Shown piece after piece: positions 46,341 to 58,045 of a DNA stretch of 64,000 bases (the first letter of the stretch is position 1; every line of letters begins with the position of its first letter). A program made the translations under genes and the position numbers. The stretch spans positions 62,001-126,000 of the forward strand of contig JAPWDM010000001.1 in the NCBI GenBank assembly GCA_035578155.1, read 5' to 3'. Source of the DNA: Brachynemurus nebulosus (Eukaryota > Arthropoda > Insecta > Neuroptera > Myrmeleontidae). Under the pieces are notes generated by a model. It was not told the origin of the DNA and made no database searches. It was given only the letters and a program-made list of their open reading frames with translations.

Positions 46341-49286
46341 TATGCGCAAGTACCTGCAATTGGCGACTTGTTTCCAATAGAAATGATTATGTAAAAGAGG
46401 AGTACGTACGATGATGAACTAGTTGTTGAAATTGAGCTCCAGAATAAACTTTTTCAAATTATCATAGAAATGTTCTTTCCCATTTATTTTTGTATTCCCT
46501 TAGTTAATATTAAAGTTAATATGTTTTTTGATTGTTTATAAATGTTTTTTTCCTGTATGATGTGATGGGGATGAGTTGTGTTTTGTGATTCGATACTGTG
46601 TAACTCCACACATACATATGTATATACGGATACACGAAATGAGATTCACATTCGCGCAGTTGCCCAAAATGAAAACCGTCGGTAATTTAGATAACCACCG
46701 TCAATAAATATCAATTTAATTAAACGATGTGAAAAAATAAACGACTTAAACAGAATTTCAATTACATTTTTATGTTTCGTTTCATTAAAATGAAAGCTCG
46801 AAAGCTCGATAGAATGAAGTAAATAGTTATAGAACATTCGAAATGTACGTACGTATAGTGGAGAAAAAAAGGGACGAACTCTTATTGTACTTTTTTTTTT
46901 TTTATAGGATCTTTTACTTTTGATACCGTTTATGGGAATTTTATTTGTTTCATTCTGCATGGTTTTGTATGTAAATTGTGTTTAAGGCAAATATCTGGTA
47001 AATAATACAGAAACGTTCTCATAAATGGGAAAAGTAGGATAGCGTTTTTATGATGAGCTACTCAATATGTATGAACAAACAGTTGCTACTGATATTTATT
47101 TCTCAAAATTTTATGTTGGCCATTTCCAATATTTTTAATTGAAACAGTTTTGGTTTTGAATACAAATATAGTAATTATTGTACAAGAGTTAATTCACATA
47201 AAATTGGTTGGAGCATATGAAATAAGGCGGAAAATGTAGTGTCACATTTTCCATGAAATATATTTTTGTTGCCGGAAAGAAGTTGGCGCCGTTGTTACCG
47301 GAAAGACGTTGAAAAATGGTTTGGTTTCTTATACGGTTAAATTGCTCTTAAATTGTTCCATTGAGATCAGTGATTGCTTCATCGGAAACTTAATTATTTA
47401 ATTAGTTAATTATAAATTAAAAAAAAAAAAATTCCGGTATTAACATTCTGAAAATTAATATTCAACCATCGAATAAATAAATACGTTTTGTTAAGTGGAT
47501 TTTCTAGTCTACACCTCTACAGGGTAAAAATTTTGGCTTTTTTTAGGAATTAATAAAAAAAAAACTATAATACTTTTAATGTCCAGTTTTTTACCATCTA
47601 CAATAAAAATAAAAAAAACTCTGAAAAACATCTAAAAGTGACGGGCGTTTGAAGAAATTATTTTTTTGAAATTTTTAATTTTAATTTCTCCTGTAATTTT
47701 TAAAACAGTAAAAATTATAATTTCGAAATATTCGTAGGTCCATAAAGCAACATGTATTGAAGGTACATGACAAATTTGAAGTTGATTGGATAAATAAAAC
47801 TTGAGATATTATCATGTCGACCACCTTGAGAAATATAGGTAGTTTCAAGGAAACTATAACTTTGTAAATTTTCTTTTGGGCACATATTTTTAAAGGTCTA
47901 TACTTTCAGAAAATGAAGGAAAGGATTCCTTATTTTGAACTAAGTATTACCGGAGGATCATGTCTATTGAAATGAGCAGATAATATTTCTGATGGAAAAT
48001 TTTTCCATCAAAACCTTTTTATTTGTATGCCATAAGTATACAATTAGCAGCACTTGCCACCTAATGTTCTATGAATTACTTCAATTATCAGAAATAAAGG
48101 AAAATTCTGCAGATCAAATGCTACCACAAACGACAAAAGAGTGTTGCTGTTAAAACAATAACTATACTCACTACAATTTGCAAAATCATCTAAAGTCTAA
48201 ACAGTTGATTTAATTTTGAAAAAGTTCAAGCAAAAAATATTATGAAATATAAGTTTTGATAAATTTTAAATGTAATAAATAAATAACACATATAGATATT
48301 TTTATTAGTCCCATCTTGTGCCATAATTGTATATATTTGTTGTTTTCCACCGGCAATAGAATAGCAAAGCAACAGTGTGGAAATATTGCTTATGTTGCAA
48401 AAAAAAAGAAACAAGAAAAACTTAAATAAGAGAAATAAAAGTAATTTTCCAAATAAATAAACATTTCTCAAACATGGAGCAGTAGTATAGCTGCAACATC
48501 GAACGAATGGTCAAATTATATTGTACAACGATGCCAAATCATTCGTTCTATCAGTGCCACTTGTCTAAAGTAGATATAACAAATTTTCTTTTTTTTAGTT
48601 TTGTTCCAGGATTGTTGATAAACACATAATATATTATCTCCGATACAAGTTTGTCTTCCAGTTTTTCTAGATCGAATCCAAATTAATTTACAGGCTACGA
48701 TTTCTAATATACATATTTTTATGTAAACTTGTACAAAGTGTTTATACAGAATGCCTCATTCTACCAGATACATTATATTATTAACACGTTAACGATCATG
48801 AGGAATTAATTATGACAAAACACCTACCTGGTACACTATTTTGACAGCTAATACACCAGTTATATTATTATGAGGTTCATAAACAAACATAATTCGCGTT
48901 CTGTCTTGGTACCATAGGTAAATACCATAGTGGTGCAGTGCGCTGCACGATACGTAATATATTATGTAGAGCATACAACGTCACTATGATACCCATTGTG
49001 CCTAGACAGAGACCGAACTACGTCTGCTTATGTACCCCCTAACGTTACCATACCACCCTTTGTGTTAGAAAAAATTTCTCGGCCTGTAATGCCTATAGTA
49101 TTATTTTAGTGATAGCTATTTCTAATAAATTGCTAGTGTTGTATTTTCTGACGTTGCCGTTGCTTCTAACAAATTGCTAGTGTTCTAATTTTCTGACGTT
49201 GCCATTTCTTTAAATCATCAATTGTGCTTATAGAATACTACTACCTAATACAAAATTTATGCATGAACCTTACCTATTACTTTCAT
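46341..49286. other. unassigned AT-rich DNA, 2.9 kb
   Basis: No gene or element recognised. A diffuse inverted repeat near 48898-49015 pairs TTCTGTCTTGGTACC with GTGCCTAGACAGAGA. TTRCCGGAAAGAMGTTG occurs twice near 47270-47311. Otherwise low-complexity. Confidence 0.45.
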
Positions 49287-49288
49287 TA

Positions 49289-50309
49289 CAGTAGAGCTTC
49301 AGTAAAGTTAACATCAGTTTTGTTAAGTGACGTCACTTTTTTCTCACTAAAGTTAAGAGGATTTTGTAGCAATAGAAAGAAACAATATTATTACATTATA
49401 CATTTTTAAGACAAAGATATTATAAATTCTATAAAAGCTATATGCGTAGTAAAAAAAATCAATTACATATAGTATGATTTAAAGAAATTGGTTTGGATGT
49501 CATAAGAGTATTCAAATTTAAACTTTTCTCTGTCGAATTTTAGAAATTCGTTTGTAATTTAAAGTTCATAAATGTTACTAATTATGTTTATTCAAAGTGA
49601 AAAATCGAACAATATTGCAAAAAAAGGGAAATAATATTAGTTACATATTTTTCATGACATAACTAACATTGGTTATGAGCTGAACTATAAAGCCATAAAT
49701 TATAGTCTTAAAACATAAAAACGTAAACAAATCAGTGGTGTTTTTTAATAAAAATATTTTTTTATGCAAAAAGAATTCTAGAATGTTGAATTCTAGAATT
49801 TTGAAAATTTTTTTCAGATATATACAAAGCGAGTGATCTGACTGAAGGCTACTTACTCAATTCAGTTATTCACTGAATATAATAAATAAAAAATAAATAA
49901 TAAATACCAAAATACTTGAATATCAGGTACTTAATAACCAATTCGGAGAATTTGGTGAATTCAAAGCAAATCGTACCTGCTTATATAGATTGAAAAATAG
50001 ATACGGTACTTGTCAATTGTTCGTTCAAGGGACAAGAAAAACAAATTCTATAGCAAATAATATATCTATAATGAAGAACTTTCTAACAGCAATATTCTTA
50101 ATGAAATTTATACATTAGTGTAAAATCCAGTTAATCCATTGAAATCCAAATTATTAAATAGTTTGCTCTTGTACGTTACCTATGGCTTAAATTATTATTT
50201 AGTCCCGATCATGTATTAAATGACCGCCACTGACCTCAATCTGCTTCACTAAAGTTAAGTTTCACTAAAATTTACCAATTTTTTTTTTAACTTTAGTGAA
50301 GCTCCACTG
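49289..50309. mobile_element. pogo-like non-autonomous element
   Basis: Ends CAGTAGAGCTTCAGTAAAGT and, in reverse, CAGTGGAGCTTCACTAAAGT, with TA at 49287-49288 and 50310-50311. A second subterminal CTTCACTAAAGTTAAG lies near 50243 and a CTCACTAAAGTTAAG near 49343. CAGTNGA-type ends plus TA are characteristic of pogo/Tigger relatives. 1,021 bp, no transposase. Confidence 0.8.
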
Positions 50310-50972
50310 TAATTTCAACTTTTCACAGTGACGCCGGAATTTGATAAAAAAAATTATATTGGAATTTTTTATTCTTTTTTAAATTTTGAATTGATTGAAA
50401 GAAAAATCGCAGCCACTAGAACGCACCTGGTCGCTTTTTGTTAAAAATTAGGGATAAGTTCCTCCTCTAATAGCTTTGATAAAATTAGATTACTTTAACA
50501 ATATCTAACTTTGCTAAAACCCGGTTAAGACGCAGCCAGTAGTTTAGTCGAGTGGCCGAGTAATTTAATACTCGCCCAGTTTGAACACATTCATTTTAGT
50601 CAAGTAAACTGGCTTGGTTGAACGAGCGGTCGAGTTTAGTAAATAGAACTCTATTCTATTTTTATAGTCGAGTAGTCTTCCCCCACTCTATTTTTAGTCA
50701 ACTCATACGCCAACTAAACACGTGTGGACAGAAATACATAAGTTGTTTATACATAATTATTGTAGTTATTGTTATTTTTTTTAGTTATTTGGGTTATTGT
50801 TTTACTTGTCAGTTTCGGTTTTTCGTAGACCAAAATGTAATATATTTTATAGAAATAAATATAATTGTATTTAATAATTTTAATTTAATCTTTTATAGAT
50901 TTCTTTTTGAAATAATAACAAATTAATTAATTAATTAAAATGGCAAGATGGTCAGAAGGCACCATTCTTAAA

Positions 50973-51213
50973 CAGGGCCGGAGCTACCCTAAGTGGCGCC
51001 CGAGGCACGGTGCAAAAATCGGCGCCCCTGTTTTTCCGTAAAATGACAAAAGAAATATTTCTTTTTAATTTTTTTCCTTACAAAAAGCAAGTGGCGAACA
51101 AAAAAAAAAAAATCAAATTCAACAGTTTGGCGGCCCCGAATTTGCAGTTTTAGTGCCCTCAAAAACTTGGCGCTCGGGGTACATGTCCCCGCTGCCTCAT
51201 AGATACGACCCTG
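50973..51213. mobile_element. hAT MITE nested in the TAA element
   Basis: Left CAGGGCCGGAGCTACCCTAA, right complement of CAGGGTCGTATCTATGAGGC. Flanks TTCTTAAA and CTATTAAA (6/8). Interior GGCGCCCGAGGCAC and GGCGGCCCCGAATTTGCAG, related to the 32253 and 36029 copies. Confidence 0.7.
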
Positions 51214-51243
51214 CTATTAAATTCGTTACCGAATATATTAAAT

Positions 51244-51430
51244 CAGGGGTGGCCAACTCAAATGATCTTGCGAGCCACTTTGGATGCGAATCATAACTCC
51301 GCGGGCTGCATCTAAATTATGTGTTGCCATCACTACCTTGGTCATTATAAAATAAATATATTTTGTATAAGTGTGATGAATCTCGCGGGCCAAAAAAAGT
51401 TTAAGGCGGGCCTCGAGTTGGCCGAGATTT
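51244..51430. mobile_element. hAT remnant, one end lost
   Basis: Starts CAGGGGTGGCCAACTC, a hAT-type terminus. The partner GAGTTGGCC near 51415 lacks the final ACCCCTG, and no 8-bp duplicate of TATTAAAT was found. GCGAGCC and CGCGGGCC blocks lie inside. Confidence 0.55.
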
Positions 51431-51888
51431 TGGGAGAAGGTTTTGTTCAAAAGGAAATCGTAAAAAATTAAAAGTATAAGATCGACACATTCTAAGGAAA
51501 GATAGAAAATTAAGGACTCAAGCACTCGTCTTGATACTAATCGACTAAACTAAATACTAGCTGTATGTGAACGATTGTTTTGACTCGCAGTATTTTAAGA
51601 AACTCGACTAAATTACTTGCCCTCTATGAACAGTATGTCCACTTGACTAAATTACTATACCTACTCTACTAAACTACTGGCTGCGTCTGAACCGGGCTTA
51701 ACGGACGTCTAGTACAAACGGTAAAAACATTTGGATTTTAATATTAATAATATATACTAACTGGAACATCTATCAAAATTTTGAAGTCTATTACGTTTCA
51801 TTGTCGGAAATTACTTGGAATTAACAAGAAAGTGTGAATAATAGTAAAATAATATTAATAGATTTGAGCGTTACTTTATGGTATTCCA

Positions 51889-52018
51889 TATTTGTAAATA
51901 ATAAACAAATATTTTACTTCGCAAAAGTACCACTTTTATTTTGAAACTGTGACAATATTGTTTCAAAATAAAAGTGGTATTTTTGCGAAGTAAAATATTT
52001 GTTTATTATTTACAAATA
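51889..52018. repeat. near-perfect palindrome, 59-bp arms
   Basis: TATTTGTAAATAATAAACAA through TTTTGAAAC (51889-51947) is the complement of 51960-52018 with a single mismatch, separated by 12 bp. No MITE-like terminus or target duplication is obvious, so it may be a local inverted duplication. A transcript would form a long hairpin. Confidence 0.85.
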
Positions 52019-54047
52019 GTAAAATATTTAACAGTTTTTCACATATATCTTTTATGTTCACTCAAAAACATGGCCTGATAAAATTAGGGATTCCTTGACA
52101 TCTTAACTTTTTTTTTTAATTTTTGATTAGTAATTAAAGTTTCTGAAAAATTTATTCATGAGTCAAATTTTATCAATTGATTTCATTAAAATAGTTAAAG
52201 ATGATTAGATTTATTTTATCTTCATTTTATTTATCAAATTTGAATCGAAAATTATGGTAGTTATGTTATGTGAGTCTGCGGTACTTTATAATAATTGGTG
52301 TATTAATCGTCAAAGTACTAGTTATTTCACTATTTGAAACTATGTAATTAGTATTGAAAATATTTTTGTTAAACACTGCTATACAGGACACTATAAATAG
52401 TTCATTGATCTATGGGTTAAACGGTTAAAGTAATTGAAGGCGGTAAATAAATTTTTCGATAGCTATGTCTTTCTTTGCATAGTTATGCATAAATCGATAT
52501 TCGGTTGCCAGAAAGTAATTTATATAAAAAAGATATAGATAATTCGTCGAATAACTTTAATAGGTATAGAAAAAGAATTTGCACTGTAGAAAAAAAAGGC
52601 TGAATACAACTAAACTGATATCGTACGAACATTGTCGTGGAAAAAAGAAGAAAATGGAGGTGAAAGGGATCACAATAATAATGAACACTTTAATATGAAA
52701 TTTATTAAAAGTAGCACTAGTGTCACTTTTATTTTTTATCTCCGTCCTAATAAATTTTCTTTTTTTTTTTGGAGGAAAAAAGATATAATTTGCACTTAAT
52801 ATTTTTATGTTAAAAATTTCCATATTATCTAATATTAGTTTGAATATTTTTTCTTACCATTAGTTCAGGATATTATTCAAAATACTACAGACGCAATTTA
52901 GACATTCGTTAAAAAATCTTTTACCACTTAAAAGCATACTAAAAACTGGCTTTCTTTTTCATTTATAAACCGCAAATGTATTTTTTTCCAGTAGAATTCG
53001 ATTTCAATGCACAATTTTTTGGTTATTTAATGTAACTTTATAATTATTAATATTCATTTTATGCGTTAAATACTTACTAAAAAAAAAATAAATAAAATAA
53101 AACACCTTTTATCACAGCAAATTTTTCTCATTATAGCTATATAATTTTCAACTCTTTTTTCTTTCAGTATTTCAAATGGGGTGTTTCCTTAAAATAATTT
53201 TAAACGGCATTAGTATATGAGTATCGATTAAAATTAATATTTTAGTCTATTTTAGTAACATCGCATTACTAAAAATGTTTATTTTCTGTTAATAACATTG
53301 TTAGTAAAAAAAAAATAATAATAATAATAAATATTGTTTGAATTAAATGTATCAATCCAGAAATCTTCCATTGTGAATGCCGCTTTCTATTGGTAATTTT
53401 AAAATAGGAATAAAAATTTTGTATTGATTCGCGCCAACCTGTTACATAATCTTGTCTGAATGCCTAATTATATAATTAATAGGGGTTGTAAGTTTTAAAC
53501 CGAGATTACCTTCACTGGAATGCTTTATCGATAGCGCCTGTAATGTTTTAATGATAGCTAAATAAGACTGTCTAAATGAGTCACACGAATAACGAAAAAT
53601 AAATTAAGACAGGGAAAGATTATTATTCCGATTATTCCGAAACATATTTTATAGTGTAAAACACATAAGGATTTTCACTTACCCCAGTATTTTATCCATT
53701 TAAATAATATACGACACTTATCTGTGAACGTATAAATATATAGATGCGGTACCTGTAGTTTAAAATAAACTCATTGTGGGTACGATAACGGTCATATAAA
53801 TTTTCATCATAATTTTCAATAAATAATTTATAGATATCTACGTGAGATATTTTTGAAAATGAAAGTATTTTTTTTTCTGCGTGGCTACAATTCGTTTTTT
53901 TTTCTGTTCGTTTATCGAATTTAAAAAATGACTTCTGTTATAAAAATTGTAATCTTCTGAAAATAATACTAACTATAAATTACTGCCTTCTTTTGTCTTT
54001 CGCATATTCTCTTTCCATATTTATTCGTATATAGATAGCTTCCGTTG
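52019..54047. other. unassigned AT-rich DNA, 2 kb
   Basis: Includes (AAT)n near 53309-53330. No gene or transposon end recognised. Confidence 0.45.
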
Positions 54048-54818
54048 TAGTGTTGGGTCGAAGCGACTCTTTTATGTGTACTAGCACACATGACTCCGCA
54101 CAGTGAGGTGTGCCGTATAGAGTGAGCGACTCTTTTGGAGCACACAACGTACCAAGCACACTCGCATACTGTGTTACGTGTCATGTTGTGTGCGATTAAG
54201 TTTGAAACGAATCACAACTCTTCTGGAGCACATAGCACAGTGTTTTATTGTGGTATAGGTGCTGTCCTGTCCTTTCTTTTATTGCTCTGTCGTTTCTTTT
54301 ATTGTCCTTTCCGTCCTTTCGTTTTATTGTCTTTTATTTGTCCTTTTAAGTAAGTACATTTTAAAGTCTGCATTAAATAAAATAAAATTTACTACTTCTT
54401 TACTCTGCGGGAGTAGTTTTCTGTACAATATTTCGGATATATTAATAAAATAACATATAATACGTAAAAAAGTTATACTGTTCAATTCATATGAAATATT
54501 TTTAAACATTATAAACTGGAACACAATTTGTCAAATGTCAACCCAGGAAGTAGGAACCCATAAATTAGTGCATAACATGTATCTTCTTCATTTTTGAAAA
54601 AGTTGAAATCTTTTGTTTGCGCCATAATATGCAACATATGTTAATCTGATGTCCAGTTGAGTATAGCATGTAGAGAAAAAAAAATGTGCTCAGTTATGTG
54701 CCATATGTAGTAATGGCGGACTGTGCTAATGATTCCTTTTGTACGAGTCGCACAGCACACCGCACACTTAAAAGAGTCACTCATTTGGAGTGACTCGCAC
54801 ATGTGCGACCCATCACTA
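54048..54818. mobile_element. hAT element with TAGTGTTGGGTCG ends
   Basis: Left TAGTGTTGGGTCG, right CGACCCATCACTA. Flanking octamers TTCCGTTG (54040-54047) and TTCAGTTG (54819-54826) match at 7/8. GAGTCGCTC-like motifs and GAGCACAC repeats occur at both ends. A TCCTTTCTTTTATTG-type short tandem lies at 54267-54345. 771 bp, no transposase. Confidence 0.75.
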
Positions 54819-54826
54819 TTCAGTTG

Positions 54827-55610
54827 CTTTAGCGAGGCTATGCGGCAGGCGGCCATGCAGCGACAGCGAGAGGGTTTATTCAGTGCCATTGTAATGTTTG
54901 CCAGTTCAACTTGGTTTTCATACATACATACATGTATATTGGTGGATATCATGTTATGCCATGGCTTGCGTTTTATATTTGTTACTGATATGTATGTGTG
55001 TACTGTATGTATTTAATGTGATGCATGTATGTATGTGTACATGTAATATATGTATGTTGGGTAAGCTATACAGATGATTAAAAAAAATATTTTCCAAATA
55101 TAATTATTTTATAGGTGAAACGTGGTGTTAATACATAGAATATAATAATTTAACACAGAGTATTGTTAAAATTTTTGCAATTTATTTCTTGTTTCTTTGA
55201 ACAATTATAAGCTTAGAACACACTTTCAACACTATACACTACAACACAATACACCGTACACTCGGTGTTTACACCGAGTGTCTATGTGTGCATACGAGTG
55301 TCTCTAATTGCGTCATTTATTGCGGACATCATAATTAGTGTTTAATCAATGACTGTGTGAACACGTTGTGTCCAGGTGTCTCTTGCGGTTAATAAGTTTT
55401 CAAACAAGTTCGATACTTTACTATACACTCACAGAAAAGAGATAGATTCATGGTGATCGAGTATGTACTAGCTGTTTCGTTCTTGAAATTTTTTTGCGTG
55501 TGAATAGCTCATACACAAATTTCGTCCATTTATGTACAGACAATATCCGGACCCAAAAAATCTATTAAAGTGTGAACAGTAAAGAGATTTATGTCTGGCA
55601 TTTGTGTCGT
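54827..55610. other. unassigned DNA with a perfect small palindrome
   Basis: ACTCGGTGTTTACACCGAGT at about 55260 is a self-complementary 20-mer inside a region of CACTATACACTAC and GAGTGTCTC repeats. It may belong to a MITE of unresolved ends. Confidence 0.45.
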
Positions 55611-55618
55611 AGTCTGAG

Positions 55619-56297
55619 CAGGGCGGCCCCGAGGTTAGTAGGCGCCCGGGGCGAGATTTCTCTCTGCGCCCGCCCCCCATCAGGGTATTTCTAGATATTT
55701 TTATAAGAATTTTTTTTATTTTGTGTTTATATTTACAAAAAGATCGGTACATATTATGTAGGAAATATAACAAACAAAACTTTTGTTAACAACCTTTTGA
55801 TTTTACGAACAACTTAAAATTAATCAGTCTGATTCGTCAATACCTTAAAGTTTAAACCCCCAAAGGAATTTTCCTTGTCCTGGCTTGCGCAAAAGACGTT
55901 AAAATGTCTTTAGAGTCCAACTTTTTTGCAACATCATTCTCTATGCATAAAATAGCCAAAGCATTTAGCCTATCCTATGTCATCGTAAAGCAAAGATAAG
56001 TTTTGATAAGTTTCAACTTGCTAAGACTTTGCTCAGCACTCGCCGCAGTCAGGGGGATGGTCAGTATTATTCTCAGAGCAACCCACAATTAGTAAACAGA
56101 TCTTTTTGGTCATGATATTTAACACTTTTTAACACCTTGATGGGAGAAAAAACTTTATGATTTTTTCCCGTGAAATATTCGTGCTCCTATAACGCGGGGG
56201 CGGTATTTTTTATTTTTTTCTTAAACAGCTGCGGCGCCCTCTTAGCTGCAGCGCCCGGGGCGACCGCCCCGGTCGCCCCGCCCTTAGGGCGGCCCTG
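55619..56297 (-). mobile_element. hAT element with transposase remnant and perfect duplication
   Basis: Ends CAGGGCGGCCCCGAGG and TTAGGGCGGCCCTG, perfect 8-bp duplication AGTCTGAG (55611-55618, 56298-56305). GC-rich subterminal GGCGCCCGGGGCGAG pairs with GCGCCCGGGGCGACC. The interior holds the end of a hAT transposase on the minus strand. Its GC-rich ends resemble the CAGGGCNGG MITEs, so it may be related to the source of those MITEs. Confidence 0.9.
55860..56099 (-). pseudogene. hAT transposase C-terminal dimerisation domain, pseudogene
   Basis: The minus strand reads LWVALRIILTIPLTAASAEQ, SLSKLKLIKTYLCFTMT, a stop, then DRLNALAILCIENDVAKKLD and ILTSFAQART. This is the hAT C-terminal (dimer_Tnp_hAT) signature, whose usual form has ASAERSFSKLKLIK...RLxxLAxLSIE. 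The TAG replaces a position often Gln in relatives. Only about 75 codons remain, with the catalytic core absent; another stop lies just upstream. Confidence 0.85.
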
Positions 56298-56305
56298 AGT
56301 CTGAG

Positions 56306-56954
56306 CCAGGGTTAACGGTTGGCGTATACAGACTCGATTGTTATCTCAAACTATTTAGTTAAGATTAGGGATGGGTAAAAACTACCTGTTATAATCTAAA
56401 ACCAGTTTTTTGTTTCAGTAAACATATTTTTTCGGTTATTTTACTATTATTATTTTTTTTTTTACTAATAGTCACGAGAAAAACCGGAAAAATTAATTTT
56501 AGAAAAGAAAGTAAATTAATTAATTAATTATTAAAAGTTTTTAAAAGCAGCTTTTTCAGATTGACTAAAATTTCTTTAGTAATTATAACAGTTCAATATT
56601 TTCAGTGTATTCAATATAGGCTAGACGGTTATTTTTAATTTTCAGAATATTCTCTAGGGGTTTATTTATTGTTATTTTAAATTCTACGTATTAGAAACTG
56701 TAAAGAACAACCATCGTTTCATTTGCCGCCTACTGTATAAAAATCGACGATTTTTTCACTTTGTCTTTTACTTATAAGTTTGAACCTGCTGGGAATAAGC
56801 GTCACATAGAGGTATGCATTGTTGAAATATACTAATTATAAGTATAGATGATTTTATTTTGTATACGGATTAAATTATCATTTTTAACTTTTCGTTAAAA
56901 CACAGTAATAGAAATACTTGAAAAAATAAAAGTAAATATAAAATCAAAAGCTAA
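56306..56954. other. unassigned AT-rich DNA
   Basis: Nothing recognised. Confidence 0.4.
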
Positions 56955-57632
56955 AAATTTGGAGGGACAGGTCTACCCACACTGTTAAGTTCCCATTGGA
57001 TGCCCTTACAGACTAGAGATTATTGCACATGAATAATTTTTTGTTAATTCGTTCCCTGCGTTCCCGATAGAGGCTTTACGCCTTACACCATACCGGGGGG
57101 TTCGCCCTTTGTACCTAAGGGTGGGCGCTTCACCCTTATTAAACAAATTTTATCACTATTTATTCTCAAGATATGCGGGACAAAAAATATTTCACAAAAA
57201 GTTTCTTATTTCATCTTCTTTTTTTTTAAATTTTACAATTTACTGGCGTTTTTAACATCAAGGTTTTTAGGCCATTATATAATAAAGACGTGGTAAAAAG
57301 TCTATATAATCTATGTTGTGTTAATAAAGGTAATTCCGTTTTTTTATCACAAAAAAAACAAACCACTAATCGGAATTTGGTGAAAACTTTATCCAGTCTT
57401 CATTTTTTAATTACGCATTTAATGAAATTAGTCCGGAGTTGATATCATCTTTTGTTCTCGAGACATGCAAGACGAAAAAAAATTCACGAACGATCGAACT
57501 AACGAACGCACACACATACATCACGCTAAAAACGATGGATTCGGATTCTAGTGACCTTGAAACGTGGAGATATGTCCAAATTAGCGATTCGCAAAATCGG
57601 ACCCATTACAATAACTTACAATAGGAAATTAA
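56955..57632 (+). mobile_element. family A repeat, copy 3
   Basis: Collinear with 8791-9500: GGACAGGTCTACCCACACTG, TTAAGTTCCCATTGG, the TTCGCCCTTTGTACCTAAGG segment, AATTAGTCCGGAGTTGATAT, GAACGATCGAACTAACGAAC, and an end with AATAGGAAATTAA. No coding frame beyond chance. Confidence 0.8.
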
Positions 57633-58043
57633 AAATAAATATAACAGATACATTCTGCAATTGGAACATAAAATATTTTAAATTATTAGTCTATACATAT
57701 ATTCTATACTGTCTTTATATAGTGGGCCTATGTCTGCACATTTAAAGATGCTTTTAAACAACTGATTGAGGCTGACTGATACTTAGAGGTCGTTGAAGCC
57801 AAAAAAATTCTTTTTAACATGATCAATATGTTTTTGAGCTGGGGTACATTTGAAGAAATTTGGAATCCTTAAAATTGGTATAAAAAGATAGTGAGACTCT
57901 ACATTAATTGAGTACAAATTACGTACAATCTAAGACTTAGATTCTAAGTACGGGTAGTCAAAAACTGGGTATAGATACCTAAAATGAGTACCACTGAACT
58001 ATAAAAAACCAATTATATAAAAATTAGACCATATAAAAATTAG
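57633..58043. other. unassigned AT-rich DNA
   Basis: Nothing recognised. Confidence 0.4.
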
Positions 58044-58045
58044 TA

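Larger units (their letters stand above)
50518..51695. mobile_element. TAA-flanked element (PIF/Harbinger-like) with nested hATs
   Basis: Ends AACCCGGTTAAGACGCAGCC and, in reverse, AGCCCGGTTCAGACGCAGCC, both continuing AGTAGTTTAGT. TAA lies at 50515-50517 and 51696-51698, a PIF/Harbinger-type 3-bp target. AGTCGAGT/ACTCGACT motifs are scattered near both ends (about 50548, 50627, 50668, 51540, 51602). Two hAT pieces are nested within. No transposase seen; the superfamily call is tentative. Confidence 0.65.

Noticed and set aside
54641..55016. Overlapping ~100-residue frames on both strands
   Set aside because: They overlap the inverted ends of a hAT element and mirror each other, as expected of palindromic DNA; no protein motif.
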